NCBI GenBank assembly: GCA_015039465.1
Contig: MU130224.1
Span: 8,210 to 72,209, forward strand
Direction: 5' to 3'
From: Phlegmacium glaucopus
Lineage: Eukaryota; Basidiomycota; Agaricomycetes; Agaricales; Cortinariaceae
DNA: 64,000 nucleotides
The position numbers were made by a program, and so were the translations under genes. Positions 45,942 through 57,171 of the stretch are shown one piece after another; the first letter of the stretch is position 1; each line of letters begins with the position of its first letter. Under the pieces are notes generated by a model that saw only the letters and a list, made by a program, of their open reading frames with translations, did not search any database and was not told the DNA's origin.

Positions 45942-48900
45942 TAGGGCTGCGCACCGTCACCGTAAACTTACGGGTTTACGGGCGGGCTCGACGGGTAATT
46001 ACCCGTACCGTTGGGGCCTTTTCCTTCCCAATAACGGGCCGGCACATTTACGGGTGTATACCGTTCAAACCGTGAGTGAAACACCGTCGACGGCCGTACG
46101 ACGGCCGTTGTCTGGGAAATTTTACTAATGGTTACTTCCTCCTTTAGACACATCATGGGCTTATCGATGCGAATCGTCCCATCATTGCTTCCTTCGCTGT
46201 CTCGTCCCACTTCCTCTGTCCACCATTGCTGCCTCTGTTTACCTGTCCTGCTTCCTCTGTCCACAGAGCCTCCTCACATGTCGTTGAGCAATAAATCTCA
46301 GAATGGACAGCATAAAGGTGCCCTTTTCTTTTTGCAGTCACGACAATTTCTTACCTCCTCACAGACGCTGAAGTTCAAATACATCTCAAGGGGCCAAACT
46401 TGAAGTTTGTTCTTATTCAATGGGTAACCTTTCTTTTCTTTAACTCTGATCTTATGAACGTGCTGACACTCATTCTTTAGATGTTTTTGCTACTCCAAAG
46501 GCATTGCGTCGACCTGACCGGCCGACATTATTCCCATCAACAACAAAAACCATTGCGTCGCATGCTTTGGCATGGGTTTTCGCTATTATTCCAATTTTTG
46601 TCGCCTTACCAATCGCTCTGGTCACCGTATACGCTGCATTCTTCAATCGCAGGCTTTTAGAGGGATGTGTTACATTGCTAAAGACCTCACCGCTTGGCGC
46701 AACTATGATTGCAGGCTATTTTATAGCTGTTTTGGTCATATGGGGTGTGTGTCTTATCTTTAGGGAAATTTCTCTACTGACATCTTAGGCAGTTGCCTTC
46801 TTGTTTCCCAATGTCCTACCATTATACCGCATTCTTTTCCATCGCTTTCGATACCATCGAAGCCATATATCACACATGCGGCTCGATCGCATGAGGCGCC
46901 TTATCAAAAATCAATGTGTCTTCACCATTTTTGTTGCTCCAGCCTCTGGTCCAACAATTTCTCTTCGTAAGTATTCTAATTATATCTGAAATTTTTTCTT
47001 ATATCATGATCTTTCACAGTTGTTTCTGACAATACTACTATCAACGATATCAAGCTTGCCTTGATGAATCATCAAGTCTTTCCACGATCCCACCAATCCT
47101 TTTCATACATTCAAATGAATGGTCTGAATCCAGCTCGGCTCAAAAATTCGGATACAATGAAGGACATTCTTGCTGGTCCTTTGACGCATTTTTTCATTCG
47201 CTGTATGATGCTTGGTGGATCAGGTATAATATCTGAACCCTTTCCACAATACATTGATACATACTTATAATAAAATCCCAGGGGCCGGAGAAGCATTGGA
47301 TAAAAACGGAAGTTTGAAGGATGCGAAGGATATAGTGTGGTATCATGATGTAGATGACGCAGTCCCAATTGCTTCTGGAAGCAAACCTCCCCGTATGTTC
47401 AAATTTTTATTATTACAATGAATCTCTTCTTATTTCTCTGAACGCCAGGTACTACTTCAGGAAGAGCTCGGAATACTACACGCATGACTGAAATCCTCAA
47501 AGCAGAGGCTCAAACATCTGATATTGAAAACAAGAAAAAGCGACGTAAACGGAAGAGCAAAGCTAAAGAAATGGTTATTGACTTGGAAGGCGATACCGAA
47601 TATGCTAATTCATCAAGTGAGAGTGGTAGTTCATCAGATGAGGGTGATGAGAGCAATGTGGTTGAAATTTCAAACAAAGAGGTGATCCTGACCGTTCATA
47701 CTTTGTACAACTGTCTTACCTCTTTACAGCTCGCAGAATCACTTCCGTCAAAAACTATTCCTGCTGGCCAGAGGCGATCATCAAAGGCAGATGGGAAGAG
47801 ACCTAAACGGCCTAAAAAACGTCAGCGAAAGGTTGTGGATGATGCAGAGAGTAATGTCCCCATAGCTCCATCAGTCGCATCGACTTCACAAGCTTCCACA
47901 TCAAAAAAGGTAACATCTTTGCCATCTATTCAACTAAAGAGCTCATCTATTGTTCAGGCCAGTATCAAACGCAACCCGATTTACCACTTCTATGAAGAAT
48001 GGGATGTAAATAATGATGGAAATCTGGGAAATCCAGGCGACAAACACTACAGGTGCTATCATGGAAACCACAAGATTTTCACTGTTTCAAAGGCGATGAA
48101 TTATAGTCTACACAGTGAGTTTTATGATTTGCCATGTTATCCATGCTAAATTCTACCAGGGATGGTTGGGCATATCCGCTCACACTTCAAGCCTATGCAC
48201 GATCTCTTTCTTGTTATGAAAATTCGCGACACTCCAACTGATGATGAAATTCTTATGGCCTCTGGGAAGAAAGTTCTTGACGGTCTGCGTCATACAGAGT
48301 ACTCCAAGATCATTGAAGCGCAAGCCACTGGTATCAAAGAGGCATTTGCAAAGCAGCTAGCTCAGACCACGGTATGTTCCATTCTTTTCTCTCCGTGAAA
48401 TGGATCTTAAATTTCTTTCTACGACCAGGAACCCTGGAATCAAGGAAATTTTGAGCGGCTTCTAATCGAGTGGATGATCACTTGTGATCAACCCTTCGAT
48501 GAGGTGGAAAAGCCTGAGTTCATTGCCGCTATGAGCTATGGACGATTGACATCAAAATTTACTCTCCCAAAAAGAGACGGTGTTCGAAGGCGGGTCATGA
48601 AGCTTGGGGATGAGACTGTACAGGAGATAACGGCTCTGTTTGCGGTAAGATATCTTGATCCTGACATGAGTTACAGCATTTCCTTATGTTTTCCCTGGCA
48701 GGCTTTGGAGGGAAAAATAAGTCTTTCTCTTGATGCCTGGACATCTAGTAATTGCTATGCGTTTCTGGCCATTGTGGCCCATTATATTACGAACGAGGGG
48801 CAATGTGGTGAGTTTTTTAATAACTATTTATACGTCTACATCTCATATTTTCTTCAGAGGAACTACTCATTGACTTCCAGGAGTTAATTGGACAGCATTC

Positions 48901-50968
48901 CGGAGAAAATATGGCGGCTGCCGTCTGGTCAACGCTGGAGACTTACAATATCCAGAGCAAGGTCTGTCAAGATTTAAGTGAATGTCTTCTCAATCAACTG
49001 ATATATCGTCATTAGATCATCGCTATAATGATGGATAATGCAAGCAACAATGATACATTAATGGAGGCTTTGGAATTACGGTGTTGCAATGCAGGTATTG
49101 AATTTTCAGCCTCTGTTGCACGTATGCGATGCATGCCCCATACTATCCATCTTGCGGCCATAAAGGTATATTTTTACTTCATGTCTTCCTTATTCGTAAT
49201 CTAATATAAGTCCAGCTCCTGGAAGGTATAGGTATAATGTCGAAATCTGATGCTGCACAAGCCAGCGTAAACCTCAATTATCAAGATGATGTTAATGCAA
49301 ATCTTGATCGTGAGCATGATCTCAATGCTACAGTTCCTGATGACGAAGTGGCCGATGAAGATGTGGCTATTGAAGTTGCTGATCGTGTTAAGGTGGCAGT
49401 TCAGAAGGTTTTTCATTCCACGATAATTGTTGTTTATTTCTTATCATAATTGTTGTTTTAGCTGCGAAAAATTGTTCGTTCAGTGCGCTCAACCCCTCAG
49501 CGTCGAGAGAGTTGGGCAAGAGAGATCCAGACCATAAATGCGCAGAATAGTATATCACTACCAAACCTCATCCTCATCCTTGACGTCAAAACACGCTGGT
49601 CATCAACCCACCAAATGCTTTGTATGTCTGTTCACTGCATGATGTGTTTACTTATAGTTTCTAATATCCACTAGGTCGTGCCCTTGACTATCGTATGGTC
49701 GTTGACACTTTCTCTCATGTTCATCGGGATCTCTGGCCTTATTCCCTGTCAAGTGAAGAATGGGAAGCAATTGAATTAATTACAACATGGTTGAAGTCAT
49801 TCCAAGCGGCTACAACTCAAATGTCAGCAACTCGTACTTCCATGCTTTCTACAACGCACGCTATTTTTCGAGGCCTCCAGGAAGATCTGCAGGACATTCT
49901 CCAGGCTCTTCCAGACACCATCTCTCCCTCCCTGAAGAAAGGGCTTTTAGATGCACACCTTAAACTAAGTGACTATTATTACAAGATTGACGAGTCTCCC
50001 TACTATCTCTGGTCATCACGTAAGTCTTAGATTTATTATTGCTATTGTATACTCACAAATATTTTAGTCTTGGATCCACGTATATCTTATGAAGCTTTGA
50101 AAGATGAGTTCTCTGGCGATATGACTCTCTTGGATCAATTAGAGGCTGCAAAACTCGATCTACATTCACACTACAATGCCAAATACAGCTCATCTCAGAA
50201 AACATCACAATCTACTCCTCTTTCATCTACTCCATCCTCTTCAACACTTTCAGTGACCTCTGACTCAACAAGCAGTGTACTTCAGTCCAACGGTTCACCT
50301 CAAAAAAATTTCATGGCAAGGTTCCAGCGTAAGCGTGCCCCTATCAACGAATTGTCAGAGTTCTGGAGCCTGTCACAAGAGGACTTCCAGCAATGTGACC
50401 CGGTCCAGTGGTGGTATGGGTGGCGTGCACAATTCCCAAACCTCTACCGTCTCGCCCGTGATATTTTTACTATTCCAGGTATGTATTCTAACTTCTCCTT
50501 TCTGATCAATCCATTGACAGTACATTATTTATTGATAGGATCTGCTGTCGCAGTAGAGCGCATTTTCTCAGGTGGTCGGGATACTATTTCCCTTCGTCGC
50601 GCTAGTCTTAAACCAGAGACCATTAGGGTTCTCATGTTAGTAAAACGTAGACTACTTCTTAAACGCCAAGCAAGACCCTGTCATTAGCTCTTATTTTCTT
50701 ATTTTCTTGTCACTTTCCATTCGTATGGCTCTAATGTTCTTGTTATCTTGCTGTCTTCTATTCATATATCTAGAATTATATATAATCTGAGGCAGAATCA
50801 GATGAGTAGGAAAACAGCCGTCTATGGCCGTATATGGCCGTTTTTGACCCGTACCGTACCGTTGAGGATTTAGGATGAGCAAAATACGGGACGGCCGTCG
50901 AGACCTGGCAGCATTACAGCCTGTAAAAATGACGGCCGTACCTGTAATACGGGCGCTGTGCAGCCCTA
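45942..50968 (+). mobile_element. hAT transposon, apparently complete (TSD GTATTAAG)
   Basis: 5027 bp with ends TAGGGCTGCGCACCG and (reverse complement of the right end) TAGGGCTGCACAGCG, flanked by the 8-bp duplication GTATTAAG (45934-45941 and 50969-50976). Subterminal regions at both ends hold many ACGGCCGT, CCGTACCGTT and ACGGGT motifs, likely transposase binding sites. It contains one long multi-exon gene on the plus strand. The clean TSD and intact exons suggest recent insertion. Confidence 0.9.
46420..50687 (+). CDS. hAT transposase with N-terminal hydrophobic and ubiquitin-like segments
   Basis: Sixteen exons can be read: 46420-46423, 46481-46746, 46789-46966, 47020-47223, 47282-47392, 47449-48114, 48160-48371, 48429-48644, 48702-48807, 48858-48961, 49016-49165, 49216-49407, 49462-49621, 49675-50019, 50068-50478 and 50539-50687. 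All have GT-AG introns and total 3474 nt, an exact multiple of three. Two further 48-bp in-frame introns are possible in exon 6 (47682-47729, 47910-47957). Residues 30-55 and 75-103 are hydrophobic (membrane-like). Residues 133-218 resemble ubiquitin and end CMMLGGSG. A Lys-rich and an acidic stretch follow. The transposase part has SLDAWTSSN, MMDNASNN, LDVKTRWSSTHQML and the C-terminal dimerisation motif AVAVERIFSGGRDTISLRR. The tiny first exon is the least certain part. Confidence 0.8.
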
Positions 50969-50976
50969 GTATTAAG

Positions 50977-51764
50977 ATACTCCAGTCCACTGAGAAAGTA
51001 GCACTGTAGCAGATCAGTTTCCGAGAGCAGGGAAAAATCAGGGGATAGCATATGAAACTCACAGATTTTATACACCTGGTTGAGTCTGGACTAGCACAAA
51101 ACGCACCTTCCGCATTGAGAAAGCTAGAATATCTTCTAATGAATGCACCAGAAGGATAACATGGGGCGGATGATAGTGTAAACATACTTGTCTTTTGATC
51201 CCTTCAGCTTTGGCATCCCCAAACTCGGCGAATCCAACGAGATCATCCTCCAACTTCAGAACTTCTGAGACTATGTAAAGATAGTCAGCATGAACTACAA
51301 CTTGAAGGCTTCAATTTGAGAACTCACTTTGCCAGTAGTGATACGTAAGATCAAATGGGAGGGAAATTGTTAGGGGACAGGAATCAGTTCCGGTTGGACA
51401 GGTCAAGTATAGACATCTGACCGGATGGTGCACCCTTCGCCTAAAATCTGTTCTAGCTAGAAAAAAAAAGTCAAAATTCGAAAAGATAATGAACATATAA
51501 ATTACTCACCACCAGAAGGTACCCAACTTTAGAATGTACAAGCCCTCCAGAAACACCCAAGTTACACAATTTGACAAGCCCTTCCCGTGAAATAAGATGA
51601 TTTAAAAATTTAATATCACAATCTTCCGCATGTGCGGATAGGCAAGACCTTGAAGAGGACTCACTAATATGACTGCACGTGCGTGTTTGCCCACGGCGTT
51701 TCTCAACACTTCTTCTATGACAAATCATTAACTTGAGTGCCATTGACCCTCCAACCGATTCCAA
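50977..51764 (-). pseudogene. unidentified minus-strand gene, interrupted by the hAT
   Basis: Spliceable pieces read MALKLMICHRRSVEKRRG..., then a segment around HHPVRCLYLTCPTG and LPFDLTYHYWQ, then LKLEDDLVGFAEFGDAKAEG, and KICEFHMLSPDFSLLSETDL up to GLEYLNT at the hAT target site. Beyond the hAT, LRFPCATDIEHHQL and a stop follow (about 45935-45890). No family was recognised. It belongs to the 14-kb insertion, since copy A lacks it, and may be element cargo. Confidence 0.4.
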
Positions 51765-52463
51765 GCAGGGCCGAAGCCGCCGTCAAAGCGCCCATCCCAG
51801 GAACCTTTCTTGTTGGTTCACTCCCAATTTTGAAGTATGTACCATCCTGGACTCAAAAAGGATGGGCAAATAGCAAAGGGAAATTATATCTTTACAAGAC
51901 ACACCATTTGCAGATGTGAAATGTCAGATGGTATGTTCGTCGCTTCCTCTCTAGTCCCTTTGTTCAAACAGTTTAGATAATATGGATGAACTGCAACCCA
52001 GGTACAGTGTGGTGTGACTTTCAATTACATTAGTAAATCCAGCTGGATATGTTGCCAGCTACATATTACTTTGACTTGGTACTTGATGTTCATACGGTTT
52101 AACACTTGCGGACTGTGTCACATTATTTATAAATACTTTGGAAGTGGTGACAAGGACCCCAAAGTCCTGTCAAAACTTGTCGGATCAGGCTCTATCAGAC
52201 TTCAAACAGACCTGACCCTGCTCGCCAACCGTATTTGTCCTCATTAGAATTTTTTCGAGTTCTAAAGCTCAGAATAACTTTATTATTTTATTAACACACA
52301 TGCTCCTCCTTTTTCCTGTCTTTTCCTCGTGAAAATGGTCCAAGGCAATGAAATTGACATCATCCCCCTTCCACCCGCCCAAATTATCCTTCCTCCCCAA
52401 GCTGCCCTTCACCCCCCCCTTCCTTGACTTCACCGGACACATTCTTCACCAACCGTCATTCAG
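51765..52463. other. non-coding, includes right 27-bp inverted repeat
   Basis: Contains ACAGACCTGACCCTGCTCGC at 52206-52232, the inverted partner of 45549-45575. The last 200 bp are probably the leader of DIRS-like element 2. No gene is seen. Confidence 0.4.
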
Positions 52464-53781
52464 ATGCTGAAAAAACTTTCATTAGCTTCTATTTTACAAA
52501 AGAACAAGAAGATCAAGGCTGAAAATGATGCTAGGTCCTTGAAGACATTAGCTCATGAAGAGGACCCTGTTTCTCATCTGCAACCTGGATCGGAGACGGC
52601 TTCTTTAATTACTATCGAGGCCGAAAACTTGGCTCGCTTAAAAGTTGCATCCTTTTACAGCTCATTCCGTGAATGGATCTACCCTAGCTTAGCTAATTTT
52701 CTGGCAGATGAAGAACTCAAGGACAAGGAGGAAAAGCTTGAACAAAAGGTGGCTTCTGATTCCGCTGACATACAGACAACCGAGGACATCCTCCGTGCAA
52801 AGAGGTGCTGTATGGACGGCAGCAGTCAGGTAGAAAGAATCATTGGAGCCTTCACTCCCTTAGAATTTGCACAGAGCCTTTTCGACACCGAGCTTCATGT
52901 GGCGGTACCTCTCCCATTTTTCTTAAACAAGAACTTACAAATTTTGGTTGATGAGGCTTCTACTCTTCCAACTATAAAGTCTAACCCATTACCAGGCGAG
53001 TCGAAAGGTATCCATATTTTAGATATCGAGAAGCTGGCCAGTCGGTTCGGAAAAGAACTTTCCATCACATGCAGTCAGTGGTCGGAGGCTGCTTTCAATA
53101 TGTACAAATTCCAACAGGCGCGCGACAAGAAGGGTGATGATGGTCAACATGCCGCTTGGTTTGACGAGCACTCCAATTTTTTCAATGTACATAGGGACAG
53201 AGATGAGCTATATGATGCTTGGAAGAGTATCAAATTGCAACTTCGCAAGGAACATTGAAGCCACAAAACAGTATTCAACCCAGGAGACCATGATTTCGCC
53301 TTCAGAGAAGCTGCTTCTAGTCATAAACTCAGATTGGAATTCCAGGGTCTTCTCGCTAATTGCCAGGCACCCAAATTCCCACCGAATAACAACCGTGGTC
53401 CAGGCAACCACACCAGGCATCCTTCCTCTTCCAAAAACCCTTTTCGCCCCCAGCCCAACTCACAGCCCTTTTTTCAAGGCAGTGGGAGACCGTCACTCTC
53501 TAACTCCACCTGCCTCATCTGCGCAGAGAGAGGTCACACCGTGTTTTTCCACCAAGACTTGCCCATGCCTGTCAAATTCCTCAACGGAAAACCGACTTGG
53601 TCAAAATGTACTGGTCGGGGCCTTGTCACTCCTGATAATTCACCTCTCTGCATTGCCTGGAACCTGCGAGGCGCTTGCAGCAGCTGCTCCCACCCCAAAG
53701 ATGAATGAGCCCACCTATGCTCATTCTGTGGCAGTAAGGAGCACCATGCTCTCTCCTGGACTTGCCATGTTCCCTCATCCA
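52464..53781 (+). pseudogene. gag-like protein of DIRS-like element 2
   Basis: One frame runs through MLKKLSLASILQKNKKIKAE, the gag core VAVPLPFFLNKNLQILVDEA and LDIEKLASRFGKELS, and the zinc-type tail CLICAERGHTVFFH, CIAWNLRGACSS, CSFCGSKEHHALSWTC. It is broken by TGA at 53256-53258 and again inside the Cys/His region at 53706-53708. Both would be CGA after one transition. The Cys/His order matches element 1. Confidence 0.7.
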
Positions 53782-54240
53782 CTTGAATCATTTTTCTTAG
53801 CAGCACATTCCCCTCGTCTCTCATATACAGACTTTTCAGCTTCCATCATTTTGCACCCACCTTTGCCACACTCTTTAAATCATCATTCCTCAATTTTTGA
53901 CTACATACCTCACCCATATAATGCCGATGCCTTTGAGGCATTCCTTTTAAAGCATAATCTCCTGGCTGATTATCCTCTGCTTCTGTTTAATCTACGACAT
54001 GGCTTTCCCCTTGGGCACATGCCTCCCCTTTTACACACAGTTATTTTACCCAACAACCCATCTGTCGCCAACTATGCCAAGGCGGTTGAAGAGTACCTAT
54101 CTAAGGAGGTTTCATCCAGCAGGATGTCAGGGCCTTTCTCCCACGAGGAGGTTGAAACAATCTTGCGGGGGCCATTTCAATCCTCCCCATTCATTGTATC
54201 TGTTCAACCCCAACAATGTGGTACTCCTGACAAGATTCGG

Positions 54241-55499
54241 TGATGAACATGCTGGTTCCCTGCCTTCATTTTTCGCATTTTTGGCAGCGACGTCGCTCTA
54301 CGTCGCCTCTTACACCGACTATTTGCTGTTTTATTGCATAGATAAGTCTCTGGCTATTCGGTCGTCGCCTCTACTGTCCCAGAAGCTTCCTAAATGCCTT
54401 GGCTATATTTTGCTCGTACGATCGCCCCCTTTTCCGGCAGTAACCGGATGACATTAGGCGTTCTGCCTCCCTTTCGCTCCCTTTCACCAGCGGTCACGTG
54501 TATAGTCATGCTTTTTCCATATTTGGTAATGCTCACTCGTCTAAGAGTCGTAGGCATGTCCACTGCCCAGACCGACGTCCCCTTACGCTACACCAAATCG
54601 TTTGGTGTCAAATCGTCGTAGCTACCCTACCAGTCGCTCCTATCCAGCGACAATCACCAGATCGAGAAGTTCCTTAACACCATTGGGCATTTTGGGTCGC
54701 TGATCATTTATATTCTTTTATCTCTCTTCGGTTACCTCAAACGTGTTGTTTTCTTTATTTTTGATACATTTGCCATCGCTCCTTGATCGCCTCCCTATAC
54801 CACATGTCTCCTGCCGGTCCTCGGAGCGACGACCGGTCCTCTTTCATTTATTGCCCACTATCCCTGATGTTTTGTCTCCCCATTTTGCCTAGTCCTTCTT
54901 GGACTCCTGTTTCATCATTTTGATTTGTTTTATAGCTACCCATGTGCAACTTAGCCATGTGATCTCCCCTACCCACTATAAAAACATCCTGTAATTTAGT
55001 TACAAAGGACAATAAGAAAGTATTCACCTCTCTCCCCAGAGTATAGAATTAAGTCTTGTCATTGTCTCTCTCGTCGTTCGCCTTCGTTTCATTGCGTTTT
55101 ACTGCGAGTCGCCCATACAGCGACTATACTTCGTCACTGCGTCGCCCCTTCGTCACTGCGTCGCCCCTTCGTCACTGCGTCGCCCCTTCGTCATTGCGTC
55201 GCCCCTTCGTCACTGCGTCTCCCCTTCGTCACTGCGTCGTCCCTTCGTCACTGCGTCGCCCCTTCGTCACTGCATCTCCCCTTCGTCACTGCATCTCCCC
55301 TTCATCACTGCGTCGCCACTTCGTTCCTTCGTCGCCCTTTCGTCATTACATTGCTCCTCGTTTCGCTCGTCTCATATCTCGTCGCCCTACCTTAGTTGGA
55401 ACCTTTCTGCATATACTTGACTCAGTGTTTAGGCCACCGAAGCCCCGAGCCGCATCACATCTCAGTTAGTACAGCACCTAGCGTACTGACAGTGTATCA
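54241..55499 (+). mobile_element. solo LTR in RT of element 2 (TSD TCGG)
   Basis: Starts TGATGAAC and ends GTGTATCA, flanked by TCGG (54237-54240 and 55500-55503). Removing it restores the RT reading frame exactly (KIR on one side, ICQHLSK on the other). It is 1259 bp, with ACTATAAAAACATCC near 54978 as a likely TATA box for its promoter. Confidence 0.85.
55125..55345. repeat. 19-bp tandem repeat inside the LTR
   Basis: About eleven copies of CGTCGCCCCTTCGTCACTG, with TCTCCC and CATTGC variants toward the end, downstream of the TATA-like box. Confidence 0.9.
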
Positions 55500-57171
55500 T
55501 CGGATTTGTCAACATTTGTCAAAAGCAACCAGACTTCATTCATCCATTAACTCATACATTCACAAAGAAAGAAGACTTTCCAACAAGATTTGATATGGCA
55601 TCAAAAATTGCAGACATGGTGAGTTTCTTTCTTTCTCTCAATTTCCTCCTTTCCTTCCTCCCATCCATGCTCGTTCATTGAGACACATCTATCCACATTT
55701 ATGTGATATACATCCTCCATGTTTACATGAGAGGTTGTTTCTTCACATCCCTACAGCATGAGGTATTGGCACATTGGGTGTGTTACCTTGGATGCCATGT
55801 CCTCATCCATCATCAAAAAGTACACATAGTACTTGTGACCAGCTCGCTGAGAGCTGGTTGGACCTCATGTCCTCATCTTACACCATCATCATCATCTATC
55901 ATTATCAGTTGGGCGTAAATATTCATACAGACATCACAGATAGCACTTGCACCCCCAGGTACTCTTCCATTGTACATGCCCCGTTCTCCCATCTCACAAG
56001 CCCTGGCTGGTCGCCCAAGGAAAGCCGGGTGCCTTCTTCATCAATCATGCCCATCCTTTTGGCTGCGCAAGCGCTAGTAGCAATGCGGGGATGATTGCTA
56101 ACACAGTTGTTGACATCTGGGAGGCTGAGGAAGTCCTCCCTGTTTTGAAATATGAAGACAACCTTAAAAGTTTCCACATTCCATCTGCCACAGGCTCTTT
56201 CAGAGACGGTGACTTCCATTATAACTATGATTGTCCTGAGATGCTACGTTGCATTGAACCCTTAGGTGTCCCATGGCACAAGAAGAAAGGGGATGACTCC
56301 TTTAAATTTATAACAACCTTTATTGGCTTTCTTTGGGACATTCCCCGAAAGCTAGTCAGCTTGCCAGAAGAGAAACAACTCAAATTTCATGAGCGCGTTC
56401 GCATTTTCCTCAATAATTTCTCAATATACAATCACCCATGTCATCTCATTGATGTCAAGAGAATTCATGGATCGCTATGCCATGTTGCTTTCATCTACAC
56501 CAACAGTTGCTTGCATCTTCCTTCTCTTTCGAATTTCGCAGCATCCTTTCAAAACAAAGACAGAAACTTCATGACTCGGTATCCACCTCGAACCATGATT
56601 AGAGACCTTGAATGGTGGCTTCAAGAGCTCTCCATGCCCAGCATCGCTCGCCAGCTATGTCCTCGGGGGCCTCTACAGGATCTGGGGCTCTACGTTGATG
56701 CCTCTACATCGTGGGGTATCGGAATTGTCATGGGAGATTCCTGGGCTTCATTTTGCCTGTCACCTACATGGAAGATTCCTGGCAGTGACATTTGCTGGCT
56801 GGAGTCCATTGCGGTTGAGCTTCTTATTTACTTCCTCGAGCAGAATGGGCTTCATGATTGCCGTCTTCTTATTCATTTGGATAACCAAGGAACAATTGGC
56901 GCCATGGCTAAGGGCTGCAGTTCAAATTCACACATCAATCTTGCGGTTCATCGCATATACATTGTCCTCATGGACTTATTCATCACCCCTAATTTCAACT
57001 ACATTGAGTCTGAAGCCAACCCAGCAGACCCCATCTCGTGCAGAGATCCAGAGCCAGCTGGGAAGCAAGTTTTTCCCAAGTTCACACTCCCAGAGGAGCT
57101 TATTCATTGCTTTATTGATGTCTAGCCTCGACTGAAGCTTCCCATCGGCAAGCTGTGTCATTGAGAGGTCA

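Larger units (their letters stand above)
53800..57125 (+). pseudogene. reverse transcriptase-RNase H of DIRS-like element 2
   Basis: The N-terminal RT part ends at 54240 (SSPFIVSVQP...GTPDKIR) and continues after the solo LTR at 55504. Later segments are FHCTCPVLPSHKPWLV-like fingers/palm, INHAHPFGCASASSNAGMIA and the catalytic motif as YEDN, where YEDD is expected, near 56152. RNase H motifs are LYVDASTSWGIGIVMGDSW, ICWLESIAVELLIYF, HLDNQGTIGAMAKGC and ESEANPADPIS. The frame also breaks between 55600 and 55950. Inactive as read. Confidence 0.75.

Noticed and set aside
51368..51400. LTR start (TGTTAGGGGACAGG)
   Set aside because: No matching end with a target duplication was found downstream.
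55056..55469. 137-codon frame with SLRRPFVTASPLRHC repeats
   Set aside because: Produced by the 19-bp array inside a solo LTR.
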